Origin: Meconema thalassinum
Lineage: Eukaryota; Arthropoda; Insecta; Orthoptera; Tettigoniidae
DNA: 64,000 bases
Direction of reading: 5' to 3'
Assembly: GCA_946902985.2 (NCBI GenBank)
Contig: OX336388.2
Location: 1,507,304,545 to 1,507,368,544 of the forward strand
The notes under the pieces were generated by a model, which saw only the letters and a list, made by a program, of their open reading frames with translations, did no database searches and had not been told where the DNA came from. Both the position numbers and the translations under genes were made by a program. Positions 1-9,792 of the stretch are shown here, one piece after another. How positions within the stretch are numbered: the stretch's first letter is position 1; each line of letters opens with the position of its first letter.

Positions 1-3000
1 GGCTGCCAACAAAAGTGATTTTCTCGCCACATGAGAAACACTTTTAAAATTCCACATTATACACTACGGCTGACACGTGGATTGCAACAGTGATATTGGA
101 GAATACGTTTGGTAATACAACGATACAGTCTACTATGGAACATTATAATCTTGCAGTGCTTTCAATGATTATAACAGAAGTTGAGATGGAAGGCTAAGGC
201 TTTAATGCAATTGGGACATATATCGTTGGAGTGAAATAACAGCATGGAACTTCGTTAATCGTCTTTCTACAAAAGCGAGCATGTAATGAACATCCAACTA
301 CACTCATGCATCGTGAATCCATCGCTGAATTATACCAGATGACAGTGGAAATATTTTCATACTCCACGATTATGAATATTTCTGCGGAAATAACTACAAT
401 AAACTTCATGGCGATTTACGACCGGAACTTCAGGGAACTTTCAAGAGAGGCTAGGGTGGACCCGGCTCACAAAGAAGAGTTTTTCCAGAAGGATGTTTTC
501 GTATCCACGGAGCAGTGCAATTTCCGGAGAAGTAAGCAGTTCGCTTCTCCGAGGACGCTGATTCCAGGTTCGAGGTCGGAGCACATCTTCACGCTGGTGA
601 AATGGAACCAACAGCAGTTTTCTTTGAAAACTTTCCTCTAGAACTTCAATCAACAGATAAGGTAGTCGTGAACGTTTCTTGTATTATTTGAGTCTTGTAG
701 CGATATCTGAGCAACCATTTTCCCATATTTTCTGTCCCATATTTTTTTTGTGCCCCATTTTCTTGATTAACATTTCTGTACTCAGTACACTTCGATGATT
801 TATGCCTTTTTCTTCGATTTGTTGAGACATTGTTATGTCATTGGCATAGTTAAATTAATTTTGGATCAGTTGAGACTGATGATTTAGATTCTTTCAGTAA
901 TTTGCATATTTTTGTAGTCACGATTTGACTGTAAATTTAACGATTTTCTATGGCAGATTTGAATTCAGACAGCGTGTCATTTTATTAAAGTAATTCTGTT
1001 CAGTAAATTACTTTGACCAATTTTCTGTCATCCTCAAGAAAGAAGAATGATTAAATGATTTTAGAGCGTTAAAATTTATTACGATATCGACGATCTTTGA
1101 AATACTAGTCGTCTTATGAACATGATTGCAACATAGACATTTATCATTGCATTATAGACAATTTTATGAAATATGAACTTTGATTACGATTTATTGGATA
1201 CACTATAGTAATGAACTTTTGATAGGAGTTTTTCTCAATTATAGATTGGAACAATAATTAAAACTCAGCAATTCTTCTAGGTTTGTGCCGTGTCTTGTGT
1301 GGGGTTTCGCCTAGGACACCAAGTTAGGCTCATCGGCGGGCTCTTGGTGTCCCTGCCCGGACCCCCACAGGAGTATCGAACTGCGCGATACCTCCCTTTA
1401 TATAGAGTGCAACTGCACTCCTTGACTGCGAGAACCAAAAGCTCAAGCAGCCGTAACCTCCCTATGAAGGCACAAACCTAGAAGAATTGCTGAGTTTTAA
1501 TTCACCGGCCGTGAAAGCCAATACACCATCTTTTTGGAACAATAATGTTTGCATTCCACAGTCTAATTGTATTCTATTCGACTATTCATACAGTTTAGAT
1601 GAACTTTGATTGAAGATAGTATTTTTATACTGCGTTACTTTGAAGATATTAATCTCAATTTTGATAGACCAGGGAGGAGTGTCTAATCGTATTTGCTATT
1701 AAATTTATTTGTGATTGGCAAATTTTTACTTCATATCGATTCATGAGTGAAACCCACGAAGGTTAAATAATAACAGTCATTAATACAATTGATGAATATA
1801 AGAATTTTTAAAGAGGAACAATGGATGTATAATCGTTAGTTCAGTGGACATGTAACAGTCGCTGATGAATAATGCCCATGAATAATGAAGGAGGTTCCCA
1901 CAGTAATAAATGAAGTTGATGAATTTATAAGTGGAGGTTTTTGTATGTAGTTTGGAGGATTTTTATGCCATATATATGAAGATATATGATGAATTTTGGG
2001 ACAATTGTTGTACAATTTTGTGCGTTTTGAGCGAAGTATTTTGCCGCTGAATGTATTGTTCTGGTTCTTTGAAAGTTATTCATATGAAGATACTGTTAAA
2101 ATTAACAAGAGTGTTAAATAATTTGAGAGGAAGATGTTGAATGGAGGTTACCGTCACAAATATTAATAATTATTATTAAACCTGAATTTGACAGTTAAAT
2201 ATAACTAACCTTCATTGGTCGATTATATCACCACGATTTGAGTAATTATCAACCAGATAAATGTGTGGTTTAATGTATTTCTTGTATAAATAATATAAAC
2301 AATATAATATTGTAAAATAATTTTGTAAATATCTTTGTTAAATAATTTGAAATGAAAAGGATTAATAGAGGCGTGTATACGTTTTCCAATTGTCGTTTGA
2401 CATTGTTATAAACAATTTATTATTGTTATAAATAATTAATGAACTTTTGTTATTAACATTAAGAGTTTTGTTTTTATACTCTAAACAACGCTAATTAAAC
2501 AAGTGGTTTGAACAATTAAACATGATTTGGGATTGTTGGAGTAATCCACTGGTGTTTGAATGGAGCATTTAAAACATTTGCGTGATAATATTTCAGTTGA
2601 GATGTGAACATTTACGTGTTTTGAAAAGGAGAGCCAAGCTCTGAGGTAACTCGCTTATGCTAGGGTTGAACGAACGGGGTGAGTCCGCTTTGACGATGCA
2701 GGTGCATTGCAGCTGGCCCGGACAACTGTATGACAGAGGCCAAGGACGTATCCATAATAGCTTGTGGCTATAAATAAAATGTGAAGTATATAAACACGCA
2801 AAACAATTGATATATGTGTCTCGTCCCAAATCCCGTTTCCATTCCAAGTGCATTATTATTTTTACGTTACTTTGAGCTTGAGAAAGCTGAAACATTGTAT
2901 GTAGAGTATACAAGTCCTACAGGAGGACATGATTATATGGACGATGGCTTCTGATTGCCACGTGGATTTTGTTGTTTATTTTTGTTAAAATCATTCTTTA

Positions 3001-3333
3001 TGTGAAATAAATTATTGTGCAGTTTAAAGTTTCTCGTCTTCGTTCTGGTTCATTTTAAATATCATGGTGGAGGTTATTGTGAGGGCATACTTTAAGTGAT
3101 CCAGTTGACAACCCAGTCCCCGAGATAAATTTAAGAGGTAAGTAAAGGTAAGTATGAACCCCCGTATATTTTGGTGTGTTCCACAATAATTTCTTGTTAA
3201 CTATTGTGCTCTAATCTCGATAGTATCTGTCAGTGCCATTTTCATTGATGTAGCTGTGCCGGTGCGATTGATTATTGGCAATCCGATTGAGGGGGCGGAT
3301 ATCTGACAGCCTACTATCCGGATATCGGGTACA
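1..3333 (+). repeat. Left (5') LTR of element 1, 3' portion
   Basis: Position 1 corresponds to 10668 in the right LTR, so about 0.9 kb of this LTR lies outside the window. It ends at TACA, 3330-3333, just before the primer-binding region; beyond about 3336 the two copies diverge. It is AT-rich and carries a 275-bp insertion absent from the right copy. A 111-codon ORF (306-641) is kept in both copies, but the copies are too similar for that to show selection. Confidence 0.93.
1259..1533. mobile_element. SINE-like insertion in the left LTR with 32-bp inverted repeats
   Basis: This 275-bp block is absent from the right LTR. It is bounded by a perfect 13-bp duplication, TTGGAACAATAAT (1246-1258 and 1534-1546), so it is a transposition after LTR pairing. 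Segments 1258-1289 and 1469-1500 are exact reverse complements over 32 bp, so a transcript would close into one long stem around GC-rich inner hairpins. After the right arm comes a 33-bp tail containing CCGGCCGTGAAAGCC and ending in a T-run. The 13-bp duplication suits LINE-driven retroposition better than a DNA-transposon MITE. A 63-codon ORF inside it is probably chance. Confidence 0.85.
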
Positions 3334-3490
3334 GTAGGATTGGCGACCCTATAACGTGGGGCATGTTCAACAAAACTGGATTACCAGGTTGAACACCAGT
3401 AGGATTGGCGCCGCAATTCAGTGGGGCTTGAATAACATTGGATTACCAAGTTATTGCAGTAGAATTGGCACCGCAATTTTGTGGAGTGTT
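3334..3490 (+). other. Primer-binding region with three tandem PBS-like copies
   Basis: A TGGCG-led 22-mer begins at 3341, seven bases after the LTR, and ends AACGTGGGGC. This resembles the complement of an animal Lys-tRNA 3' end with about four extra bases. Related 22-mers start at 3406 and 3466, each followed by a shared ATTGGATTACCA segment, so the PBS and about 60 bp of flank are triplicated. The first copy, nearest the LTR, is the likely functional primer site. The tRNA assignment rests on family knowledge. Confidence 0.6.
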
Positions 3491-4046
3491 CGAATAACAT
3501 TGGATTACCAAGTTATCGATGTCAAAGGGATTGTGAAGACTCAAATAAGGAGGTTGATTCTTTGTTAGTTGTCTTGGCCAATTGTAGAATTTGAGAGTGT
3601 GATTATATAGGGATTAAATGTTGTGTTGTATTAGGAAAATTACACTCAGAAAAGATCATATCTTATACAACTTAAGAAAGGTTAAATAGGCTGGAAACTT
3701 AGAAAAATCGCCTATGATCTGGAATCTTATTTTATTTGACCGGCTTATGACATGTTTAGTCATATTAAAGATAAAATTAAACTATTTGGATTGTAAATGT
3801 AAATTATTTGTGTTAGGATATTTTAAAATGAACCAAAGAAATTTGAACATGTGCTTGAGTTTATTTCAACATGAAGTGTCTACGAAAGTTAATTATAAGG
3901 TAATTATAAGTTAGATTTAAGACAGAAAATTGCTCAAATTTATATATGGTGAAAAATGTTGCTCAGATGTTGTTATTTTGCTCTGTTTGATGTATGTCCC
4001 TAAAGCAGTTTATTATTGAAATATTATTGAAACGGCAGATGAGAGT
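3491..4046 (+). other. Untranslated leader of element 1
   Basis: This is AT-rich sequence between the PBS copies and the gag ATG at 4047. It has no ORF beyond about 66 codons and no repeat that I can see. Confidence 0.5.
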
Positions 4047-5372
4047 ATGAGGATGATGTTAGAAGAGTTGAAAGCTAGCATGAATGAAAGTGCGAGGGAG
4101 ATGGAAGCTAGGAATGCTAGCCGAATGAAGCAGATGATGGAGGAGAGTGCTAGTAATTTGTCTGCTAATATGTCTATTAGGCTAGATGAAAGTGCAAGGG
4201 AGATGAAAGATAGCATGAATGAAAGTTTGAAAGTTATTCAGACCAGTTCTGCAAACCTAGAAAATAATGTGTCGCGTTTACAGATCAGTACCCAAGGAAT
4301 CGAGAATGCCGTGAGTGACATTCACAAAGATGTTTCTGATGTTAAAATTGATGTTTCTAAGGTACAGAAAGATCTTACTATGTTGAATATTGATGTTGCT
4401 AATGTCCGGGGTGATATTTCATGTGCTAGAGCTGAAGTAATTGTTGTAAGGAATGATGTTGCTACTGTACAAGACAAAGTAGAAGAAGTTCAAAAAGAGG
4501 TTAGAAATGCTCGAACTGATGTGTCAAATGTTCAAGTAGACATCAATAATATTCATTCAGATGTTAACGATATGCAAAGCGATATCAATAAAATACAAGT
4601 AGAAGTCAATACTGTTTTTATAGACATTGCTAAAGTTCAAACTGATGTTAACAAAGTTAGGGAGGAAATTGAAACTTCAAAAACACTTTGTACTCGTAAC
4701 ATTAGTGCATTAACAACTAGGTTAGTTGACGAGTCTGTTAGGACAACAGCTTCTTTAGCTGGTTTAAAATACGATGTAGAGGTCATGAGAACCCAAGTAT
4801 TAGATCACAATCGTTTACTTAAGGAGGACATCGAAGTAGATATCGCGGAAATGTTAACTGCAAATGTAACGGTGTGGAAAGATGAATGGAACAGGTCAAG
4901 TGGGGAACATGTAGATCAGATTCAGGAACGAATTGAAAGAAAACTTGCCAGTACACAAGTAGACATTAATAATGAAGTAGTTCAGATTAGGAAAGACTTG
5001 AATGTAAGGATGGATTCGCTATCCGAAAAGCAGGTAGAGGATAGAACTCAAATAGGTCAGGACGTGCAAGCATTAAAAACTGCGTTAGAGGAACAGATTC
5101 ATAAGGTTGTCTCTGATGTTAATGAAACTACGAGCAAACTGCAGAATTTGAAACTAGGAGAAGCTAGCATGATGGAAACCTATAAGGAAGAGTTGATTAG
5201 GAAATTCATCACGGAAATCACAGACAAGGATACCGAAGGATTGACTGGTGAAGAGGAGAGAAATTACGTGAGAAGAGGTAACCTTACTACAGAAGAGAGA
5301 GATATTAGTCCTGAGGAACGTATATCCAGATTCAGGGAAGAAGAAGAGGATCGGAATATTGAACCTGAATAG
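4047..5372 (+). CDS. gag: Gag N-terminal coiled-coil region, element 1
   Basis: This 441-codon frame is almost entirely predicted coiled coil. Residues 95-206 form 16 uninterrupted 7-residue units of the type DVxxVxx (for example DVSDVKI, DVSKVQK, DINKIQV), with hydrophobic residues at positions 2 and 5, a textbook heptad. The next 200 residues are charged and helical, ending in an E/R-rich tail. The frame stops at TAG 5370-5372, but the capsid ORF starting at 5400 is in the same frame with no other stop between. The two are therefore probably one gag gene cut by a single nonsense codon; a read-through signal is the alternative. The likely role is Gag multimerisation. The first ATG of a run of three was taken as the start. 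Confidence 0.8.
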   Translation: MRMMLEELKASMNESAREMEARNASRMKQMMEESASNLSANMSIRLDESAREMKDSMNESLKVIQTSSANLENNVSRLQISTQGIENAVSDIHKDVSDVKIDVSKVQKDLTMLNIDVANVRGDISCARAEVIVVRNDVATVQDKVEEVQKEVRNARTDVSNVQVDINNIHSDVNDMQSDINKIQVEVNTVFIDIAKVQTDVNKVREEIETSKTLCTRNISALTTRLVDESVRTTASLAGLKYDVEVMRTQVLDHNRLLKEDIEVDIAEMLTANVTVWKDEWNRSSGEHVDQIQERIERKLASTQVDINNEVVQIRKDLNVRMDSLSEKQVEDRTQIGQDVQALKTALEEQIHKVVSDVNETTSKLQNLKLGEASMMETYKEELIRKFITEITDKDTEGLTGEEERNYVRRGNLTTEERDISPEERISRFREEEEDRNIEPE

Positions 5373-5399
5373 AAGTATCGTGATAGTGGGAAACATTAT

Positions 5400-6434
5400 A
5401 TGGATTCATATCCGAGAAATGTGACAGTCATCCGAAACTTTGAAGACAAACCTCAAAAATTTAGCAACACTGATAGTCTCACACCGATCGAATATATCAG
5501 GAATCTTAAAGACTATTTCATAGAAGCCCACATTCCTAGAGAGAGAGAGATGAGAATCGTAGAAAGATTTCTAGCTGGAGGACCCCTTGAATGGTTCAGA
5601 GCATTTCGGTACACTTTCAGCAATTTTGACGAATTTGCAGAGGCACTGATAAAACGATTCTGGTCAATAGAAGCTCAGAATTCATTAAGAGCTGAGGTAT
5701 ACTCGAGGAAGTATTCAGGTACTCTTCCAACACGGTACGCTGATTTCTTCACGAGCCAACTATCACGCTTGAGATTTTTGCAACCCCCATTGTCAACAGA
5801 GCAGTTGATAGATGCGATTTCACGTATGCTGCCTTTGGAGGTAAGAAGACTGATCATATCGTCAAATATCAGAGATTTGACAAGTATGGACGAATTATTG
5901 AGAAGGCTTGACAACACGAGTCCAATGCCAAATTTGGTACAAAAAGGTCAGAGGCACGAATTCAAAGACGTTAATACAGTCTACATGGATCAAGTGCAGC
6001 AAACTGATAAGCCTGAGGAAGGAAAAACTGAAAATGTAGGTCCTCACAGGAATAATTATTTCCGCAACAACAGATCCCAAGGTTACCGTCCATATCAGCA
6101 AAGACGAGGCTGGAATAATTATAGAGGGAATTACAACAACGGAAGAGGTAGATACTATAACAATGGTTATAATAGAAACTACAATCGAAATAACCAGTAC
6201 CAGAATCAGAATCAGAATTCTCAAGGACAGGTTATGACACCCGACAAGTATCAAGAGAGAGAGAAAGAAAGTCAGCAGTATCTGAAGGAATTACGAGAAA
6301 AGGAAGCTGAAAACCAAAAGAAAAGACAGGATGTAGTGATCGATCCTGGTCCTTCTACAAGTCAGCAGGGGAACTTTGAGATTGGTAACACACAAAAAAA
6401 ACGCCGATTTCTCAACGACAGTGAGAAACTATGA
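5400..6434 (+). CDS. gag: Gag capsid and basic RNA-binding tail, element 1
   Basis: Residues about 20-170 match the retrotransposon Gag/capsid fold by pattern: PIEYIRNLKDYF, then GPLEWFRAFR, a helix with FAEALIKRFW, and the LPTRYADFF region. This is followed by a tail rich in N, Y, R and G (residues about 220-275, for example RGNYNNGRGRYYNNGYN), then a charged Q/E/K segment. There is no CCHC zinc knuckle; the RG/N-rich tail probably binds RNA instead. It lies in the same frame as the coiled-coil ORF upstream, separated by TAG and nine sense codons. The 3' end overlaps the protease frame by about 40 nt around an A8 run at 6394-6401. Confidence 0.88.
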   Translation: MDSYPRNVTVIRNFEDKPQKFSNTDSLTPIEYIRNLKDYFIEAHIPREREMRIVERFLAGGPLEWFRAFRYTFSNFDEFAEALIKRFWSIEAQNSLRAEVYSRKYSGTLPTRYADFFTSQLSRLRFLQPPLSTEQLIDAISRMLPLEVRRLIISSNIRDLTSMDELLRRLDNTSPMPNLVQKGQRHEFKDVNTVYMDQVQQTDKPEEGKTENVGPHRNNYFRNNRSQGYRPYQQRRGWNNYRGNYNNGRGRYYNNGYNRNYNRNNQYQNQNQNSQGQVMTPDKYQEREKESQQYLKELREKEAENQKKRQDVVIDPGPSTSQQGNFEIGNTQKKRRFLNDSEKL

Positions 6435-7098
6435 ATACATTGCCACACCACACCTGATTACCATTAACGAAATTTACGAAGTAACTGATGAGGATTTATT
6501 AGAAGAGAGGGGAATCGTCAAAGAGGAAAGACCATGTGCATTACCTATTATTTCTGTACTGATAGATGGCCAACAGTATAAAGCTCTTATGGATACTGGC
6601 GCAATTATTTCAATCATTTCTGATGAATGCTATAAAAGTCTATTAAAAGGAGAAAACATGACAGTTTTACCAGTTTCTACCGTCAAAGTGAGAGGAATTT
6701 TCCAAGACAAGGCAGTGAAATGCAAGATCCAAGTGCTGTTGAACTTTGAAATTAATGGAAGGAATTATGAACAGATCTTCATTGTGGTTAACAAGATCCA
6801 TTTCGATATTGTGCTAGGAATCGATTTTATATCGAAAGTTGGGGCCATTATTGATATGAAGAATAGAAGTATTAGCTTTAATGATGGGTACATGATCACA
6901 GAAGAGATCGAAGAACAGGACGTAAAAAACAGTCTGGAGATAGACCTTAGGGAAGAAATTTTAAATACCATTATCAATGAAGTGGAGAATATAACAGAAA
7001 TACCCAGTAGAAAAACTAAAGGATTTGAAGAAATTCAGGGGGAATTTGAGGATTTGATAAAGGAATTCCAAGATATTTTTGTGAAAAGCCTGGATTGA
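6376..7098 (+). CDS. pol: Pol protease region, element 1
   Basis: This frame encodes a retroviral-type aspartic protease: the active site DTGA lies in ALMDTGAIISIISDECY, and the second conserved strand is IVLGIDFISK about 85 residues later. The segment after the protease is a charged linker to RT. There is no ATG near the start (the first codon is TTG), so it must be entered from gag. Pol lies one base ahead of gag in phase, so a +1 or -2 shift is needed, and the A8 run at 6394-6401 lies in the overlap. The frame ends at TGA 7096-7098 because of a one-base change in the A/G run near 7085-7090; homology resumes at once in another frame. Confidence 0.88.
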   Translation: MRLVTHKKNADFSTTVRNYEYIATPHLITINEIYEVTDEDLLEERGIVKEERPCALPIISVLIDGQQYKALMDTGAIISIISDECYKSLLKGENMTVLPVSTVKVRGIFQDKAVKCKIQVLLNFEINGRNYEQIFIVVNKIHFDIVLGIDFISKVGAIIDMKNRSISFNDGYMITEEIEEQDVKNSLEIDLREEILNTIINEVENITEIPSRKTKGFEEIQGEFEDLIKEFQDIFVKSLD

Positions 7099-7502
7099 TT
7101 AAAGACTATAAGTATAAGATAAGGCTGACCGATGAAACCCCTTACCAAAAGAGAATATACCCCATACCTGAGAAATACTATCAAGAAGTACGAGGGTTGA
7201 TCAGAAAAATGGAGGTAGACGGGATTATTAAAAAACAGGCGTCGTCTTAGATAAACCCCATCACTGTAGTCAAGAAAAATAATGGTCGGATACGTCTTTG
7301 TCTCGATGCTCGGACCATCAACTTGAAGATTCTTCCAGAAAATGACCGACCACCTAAGATCAGAGATCTGCTTAGAAAGTTCAAAGGGAGAGCATGTTTC
7401 AGTGTTCTTGACTTGACATCTTCGTTTTACCAAGTTCAACTGGAGGAAGAAAGTATGCAGTACACTGGATTCCTATTTGACCAGACGTCATGGGTCTTGT
7501 GA
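7092..7502 (+). pseudogene. pol: RT N-terminal part (fingers/palm), element 1, disrupted
   Basis: Read in the frame of position 7092, this stretch gives the start of a Gypsy RT: YPIPEKYYQEVRGLIRKM, then NPITVVKKNNGRIRLCLDAR and CFSVLDLTSSFYQVQL, which holds the first catalytic Asp. It contains an in-frame TAG at 7248-7250, right before the NPITVV motif, and runs into TGA at 7500-7502. The next pol segment is in a different frame from about 7490, so a one- or two-base indel lies near 7480-7490. As it stands the RT cannot be made. Confidence 0.88.
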
Positions 7503-9727
7503 GAATGCCTTTTGGAATGGTCAACAGTGGACCAGCACTTATTCGAGCACTTGATAGCAAGCTCACTGACGAAGTAAAGGAGAATGTAATCTGCTACATT
7601 GACGATTTAATTGTATCTTCACCCAACGCCGCAGAACATTTAGTGCACTTGAGAAAGTTGTTTGAAAATTTAAGGGAGTCCAATATCAAGGTCAATTTTG
7701 GAAAATGTCAATTCTTGAAGAAGGAGATCAATTACTTGGGGCATACCATTGATAAGGATGGATATCATCCAAACATGCAGAAAGTAGATGCGATCACAAG
7801 ATTCCCAAAGCCAACTAAGGTGAAACAAGTCAGAGAATTTGTAGGCGCTTGCCAATTCATTAGCAGCCACTGTCCGAGATACTCTGAAATTATGGCTCCT
7901 CTGTATGATTTACTCAAGAAAAATAATAGATGGAAATGGAGTACCGCAGCAGACGAGGCTTTTGAGAAAGCAAAGGAGATGCTCAGAAACAACGTCAAAC
8001 TGGAGTACCCAGACTTTGAGAAGGTATTCTATATAGAGTCTGATGCATCAAGAATAGGCATTAGTGCAGTCTTATACCAAAAAGACGAGGCAGGCAACAA
8101 GCACTACATTGCGTTCACTAGTCGAAAGTTAAAGAAACACGAGGAAAACTACTTTACGACAGAACTAGAAGCGTTAGCTTTTGTAACAGCTTTGCAAGCT
8201 TGGAAAAAAATGTTGCTGGGACATAAGGTTATCATTATTACAGATCACAAAGCACTTCAGTTTATGCTGCAAACTGACATGTCTAGTGATAGATTGACCC
8301 GTTGGGCTTTGTTCACCCAACAGTTTAACGCCACTATCGTCCATCAGCCTGGGAAAGATAACTTACTGGCTGATGCTTTATCACGTAACCCTATCAAAAA
8401 TGTGCAGATACACCATGTACAATTGGAGCAGCAAGATCAAGAGACCGTTAGGAGGTTAGCCCGAATCGGTGTGTCACAGAAGAGACACGCTCCAATCAGG
8501 AAAATGTACAGGTTCCTTAAGGGTTACATGGACAATACTGATGTTGACTATGCAGCTACACAGAGAGATTCACGACACTTTGTCGTGAGTGGAGACATCG
8601 TATGTAAGTATGCTGACTCTGCGCATACAAAGCTTCGAATAGTCGTGCCACCTAAACTTGTTGTCAATTTAGTGTGGGTAGCTCATCACGCAACTGGACA
8701 TGCGGGTTTAGATAAAACTCTTGATACTCTTAAAGAGAGGTTTATTTGGACTAACATGCGTTCCAGCATTGCTAATGTCATTCGTTCATGTGATAAATGT
8801 CAAAGAGCAAAGTATGCTTCCGCTCTATTAAAAGGAAAACCTAAGGCGATGATTCCCTCTAAACCAAATGAACTCATGGCGACAGACATATTTGGTCCTT
8901 GTCCGAAGGGATATCAGGGTAATCAGTATCTGTTGGTTACCGTGGATGTCTTCTCAAAATTTGTTACAATGAGTCCCATGCAAAAAGCTAACACGAGGAA
9001 CGTAGTAAGCAGACTGGAACATGCTGTATTTCCAAAAGCTGGTAAACCAGAATATCTACTTTCGGATCATGGAGCTCAGTTTACATCCTTAGAATTTGCT
9101 GCAGATATGGAAAGGCTTGGTATTAAGCACATATTTTCAAGCGTGCGCTATCCGGAATCGAATTCTTCAGAAAGATATATGGCTGAATTTTCGAAATTCT
9201 GTCGAATTTTCTGTCCAAATGATCATTCTGGTTGGGTGAGATTTGTACCCCTTATTGAGGAATGTCTAAATTCTACAGTGCAGGAGAGCACAGGAGAGGT
9301 GCCAATGAGACTTCATCTAGGAAGAAACCTAGAAAGGCCGTGGGATAATCTTTTTAACCACGTTCCTAGAGATCCCGACTTAGGAAGGCAGCAGAGAATA
9401 GACAGAGCGAAAGAACAACTCCAGAAAGCAGCACAAAAACGACTGAAAATAGTAGCTGGAAAACGTTTTGGTGCCCCCTTAGAAATTGGAAATCTGGTAT
9501 TATTACGCAGACCTGTCAAGACTGATGTAAGTAAGAAAATCTATCCCAAGTTTGGAATAGTATTCATGGGTCCGTTCAGAATTACGAATGCCTATGGAAA
9601 CAACTGTTATGAACTCTACGATGATGAGAACAATGTCGTTTATGGCAAGTTCAATGCTGGGAACTTGAAGAAATATTATCCAAGAGAAGCCAATAATAAT
9701 TCAATTTCGTGTTCAAGTGAATTCTGA
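7490..9727 (+). CDS. pol: RT C-terminal half, RNase H and integrase, element 1
   Basis: This 745-codon open frame starts in RT (RMPFGMVNSGPALIRAL, then the catalytic box CYIDDLIVSS near residue 37) and continues through the thumb. RNase H follows with catalytic acidic residues in ESDASRIGISAVLY, TTELEALAF and TDHKALQF (residues about 180-265). Integrase has an H2C2 finger (HHATGH and CDKC), the triad in ATDIFGPCPKG, SDHGAQFTS and SSERYM, and a GPF/Y-type C-terminus with MGPFRITNAYGNNCYEL. The length fits the missing N-terminal RT plus these domains. All integrase catalytic residues appear present. The ORF is open only from about 7490, so the ATG there is not a natural start. Translation would need the upstream frames to be joined, and they are broken. 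Confidence 0.95.
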   Translation: MGLVRMPFGMVNSGPALIRALDSKLTDEVKENVICYIDDLIVSSPNAAEHLVHLRKLFENLRESNIKVNFGKCQFLKKEINYLGHTIDKDGYHPNMQKVDAITRFPKPTKVKQVREFVGACQFISSHCPRYSEIMAPLYDLLKKNNRWKWSTAADEAFEKAKEMLRNNVKLEYPDFEKVFYIESDASRIGISAVLYQKDEAGNKHYIAFTSRKLKKHEENYFTTELEALAFVTALQAWKKMLLGHKVIIITDHKALQFMLQTDMSSDRLTRWALFTQQFNATIVHQPGKDNLLADALSRNPIKNVQIHHVQLEQQDQETVRRLARIGVSQKRHAPIRKMYRFLKGYMDNTDVDYAATQRDSRHFVVSGDIVCKYADSAHTKLRIVVPPKLVVNLVWVAHHATGHAGLDKTLDTLKERFIWTNMRSSIANVIRSCDKCQRAKYASALLKGKPKAMIPSKPNELMATDIFGPCPKGYQGNQYLLVTVDVFSKFVTMSPMQKANTRNVVSRLEHAVFPKAGKPEYLLSDHGAQFTSLEFAADMERLGIKHIFSSVRYPESNSSERYMAEFSKFCRIFCPNDHSGWVRFVPLIEECLNSTVQESTGEVPMRLHLGRNLERPWDNLFNHVPRDPDLGRQQRIDRAKEQLQKAAQKRLKIVAGKRFGAPLEIGNLVLLRRPVKTDVSKKIYPKFGIVFMGPFRITNAYGNNCYELYDDENNVVYGKFNAGNLKKYYPREANNNSISCSSEF

Positions 9728-9780
9728 GATATTTATAACACAAGAGTTTAAAAACAATTTGCAACTGTTTTTAAAACGTG

Positions 9781-9792
9781 GTGAAGGGAGAA
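9781..9792 (+). promoter_or_regulatory. Polypurine tract, element 1
   Basis: GTGAAGGGAGAA directly precedes the TG that I take as the start of the right LTR (9793). A purine run here is where plus-strand DNA synthesis is primed. Confidence 0.7.

Noticed and set aside
306..641. 111-codon ORF in the LTR of element 1, repeated at 10973-11308
   Set aside because: Both LTRs were made identical at insertion, so sharing is no evidence of coding, and no domain is seen.
1290..1481. 63-codon ORF in the SINE-like insertion
   Set aside because: Its span falls between the inverted repeats, and no protein feature is recognisable; structure is the more likely reason for conservation.
9728..9792. An env gene after pol of element 1
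   Set aside because: Only 53 bases separate the pol stop from the polypurine tract, so there is no room for an envelope gene.
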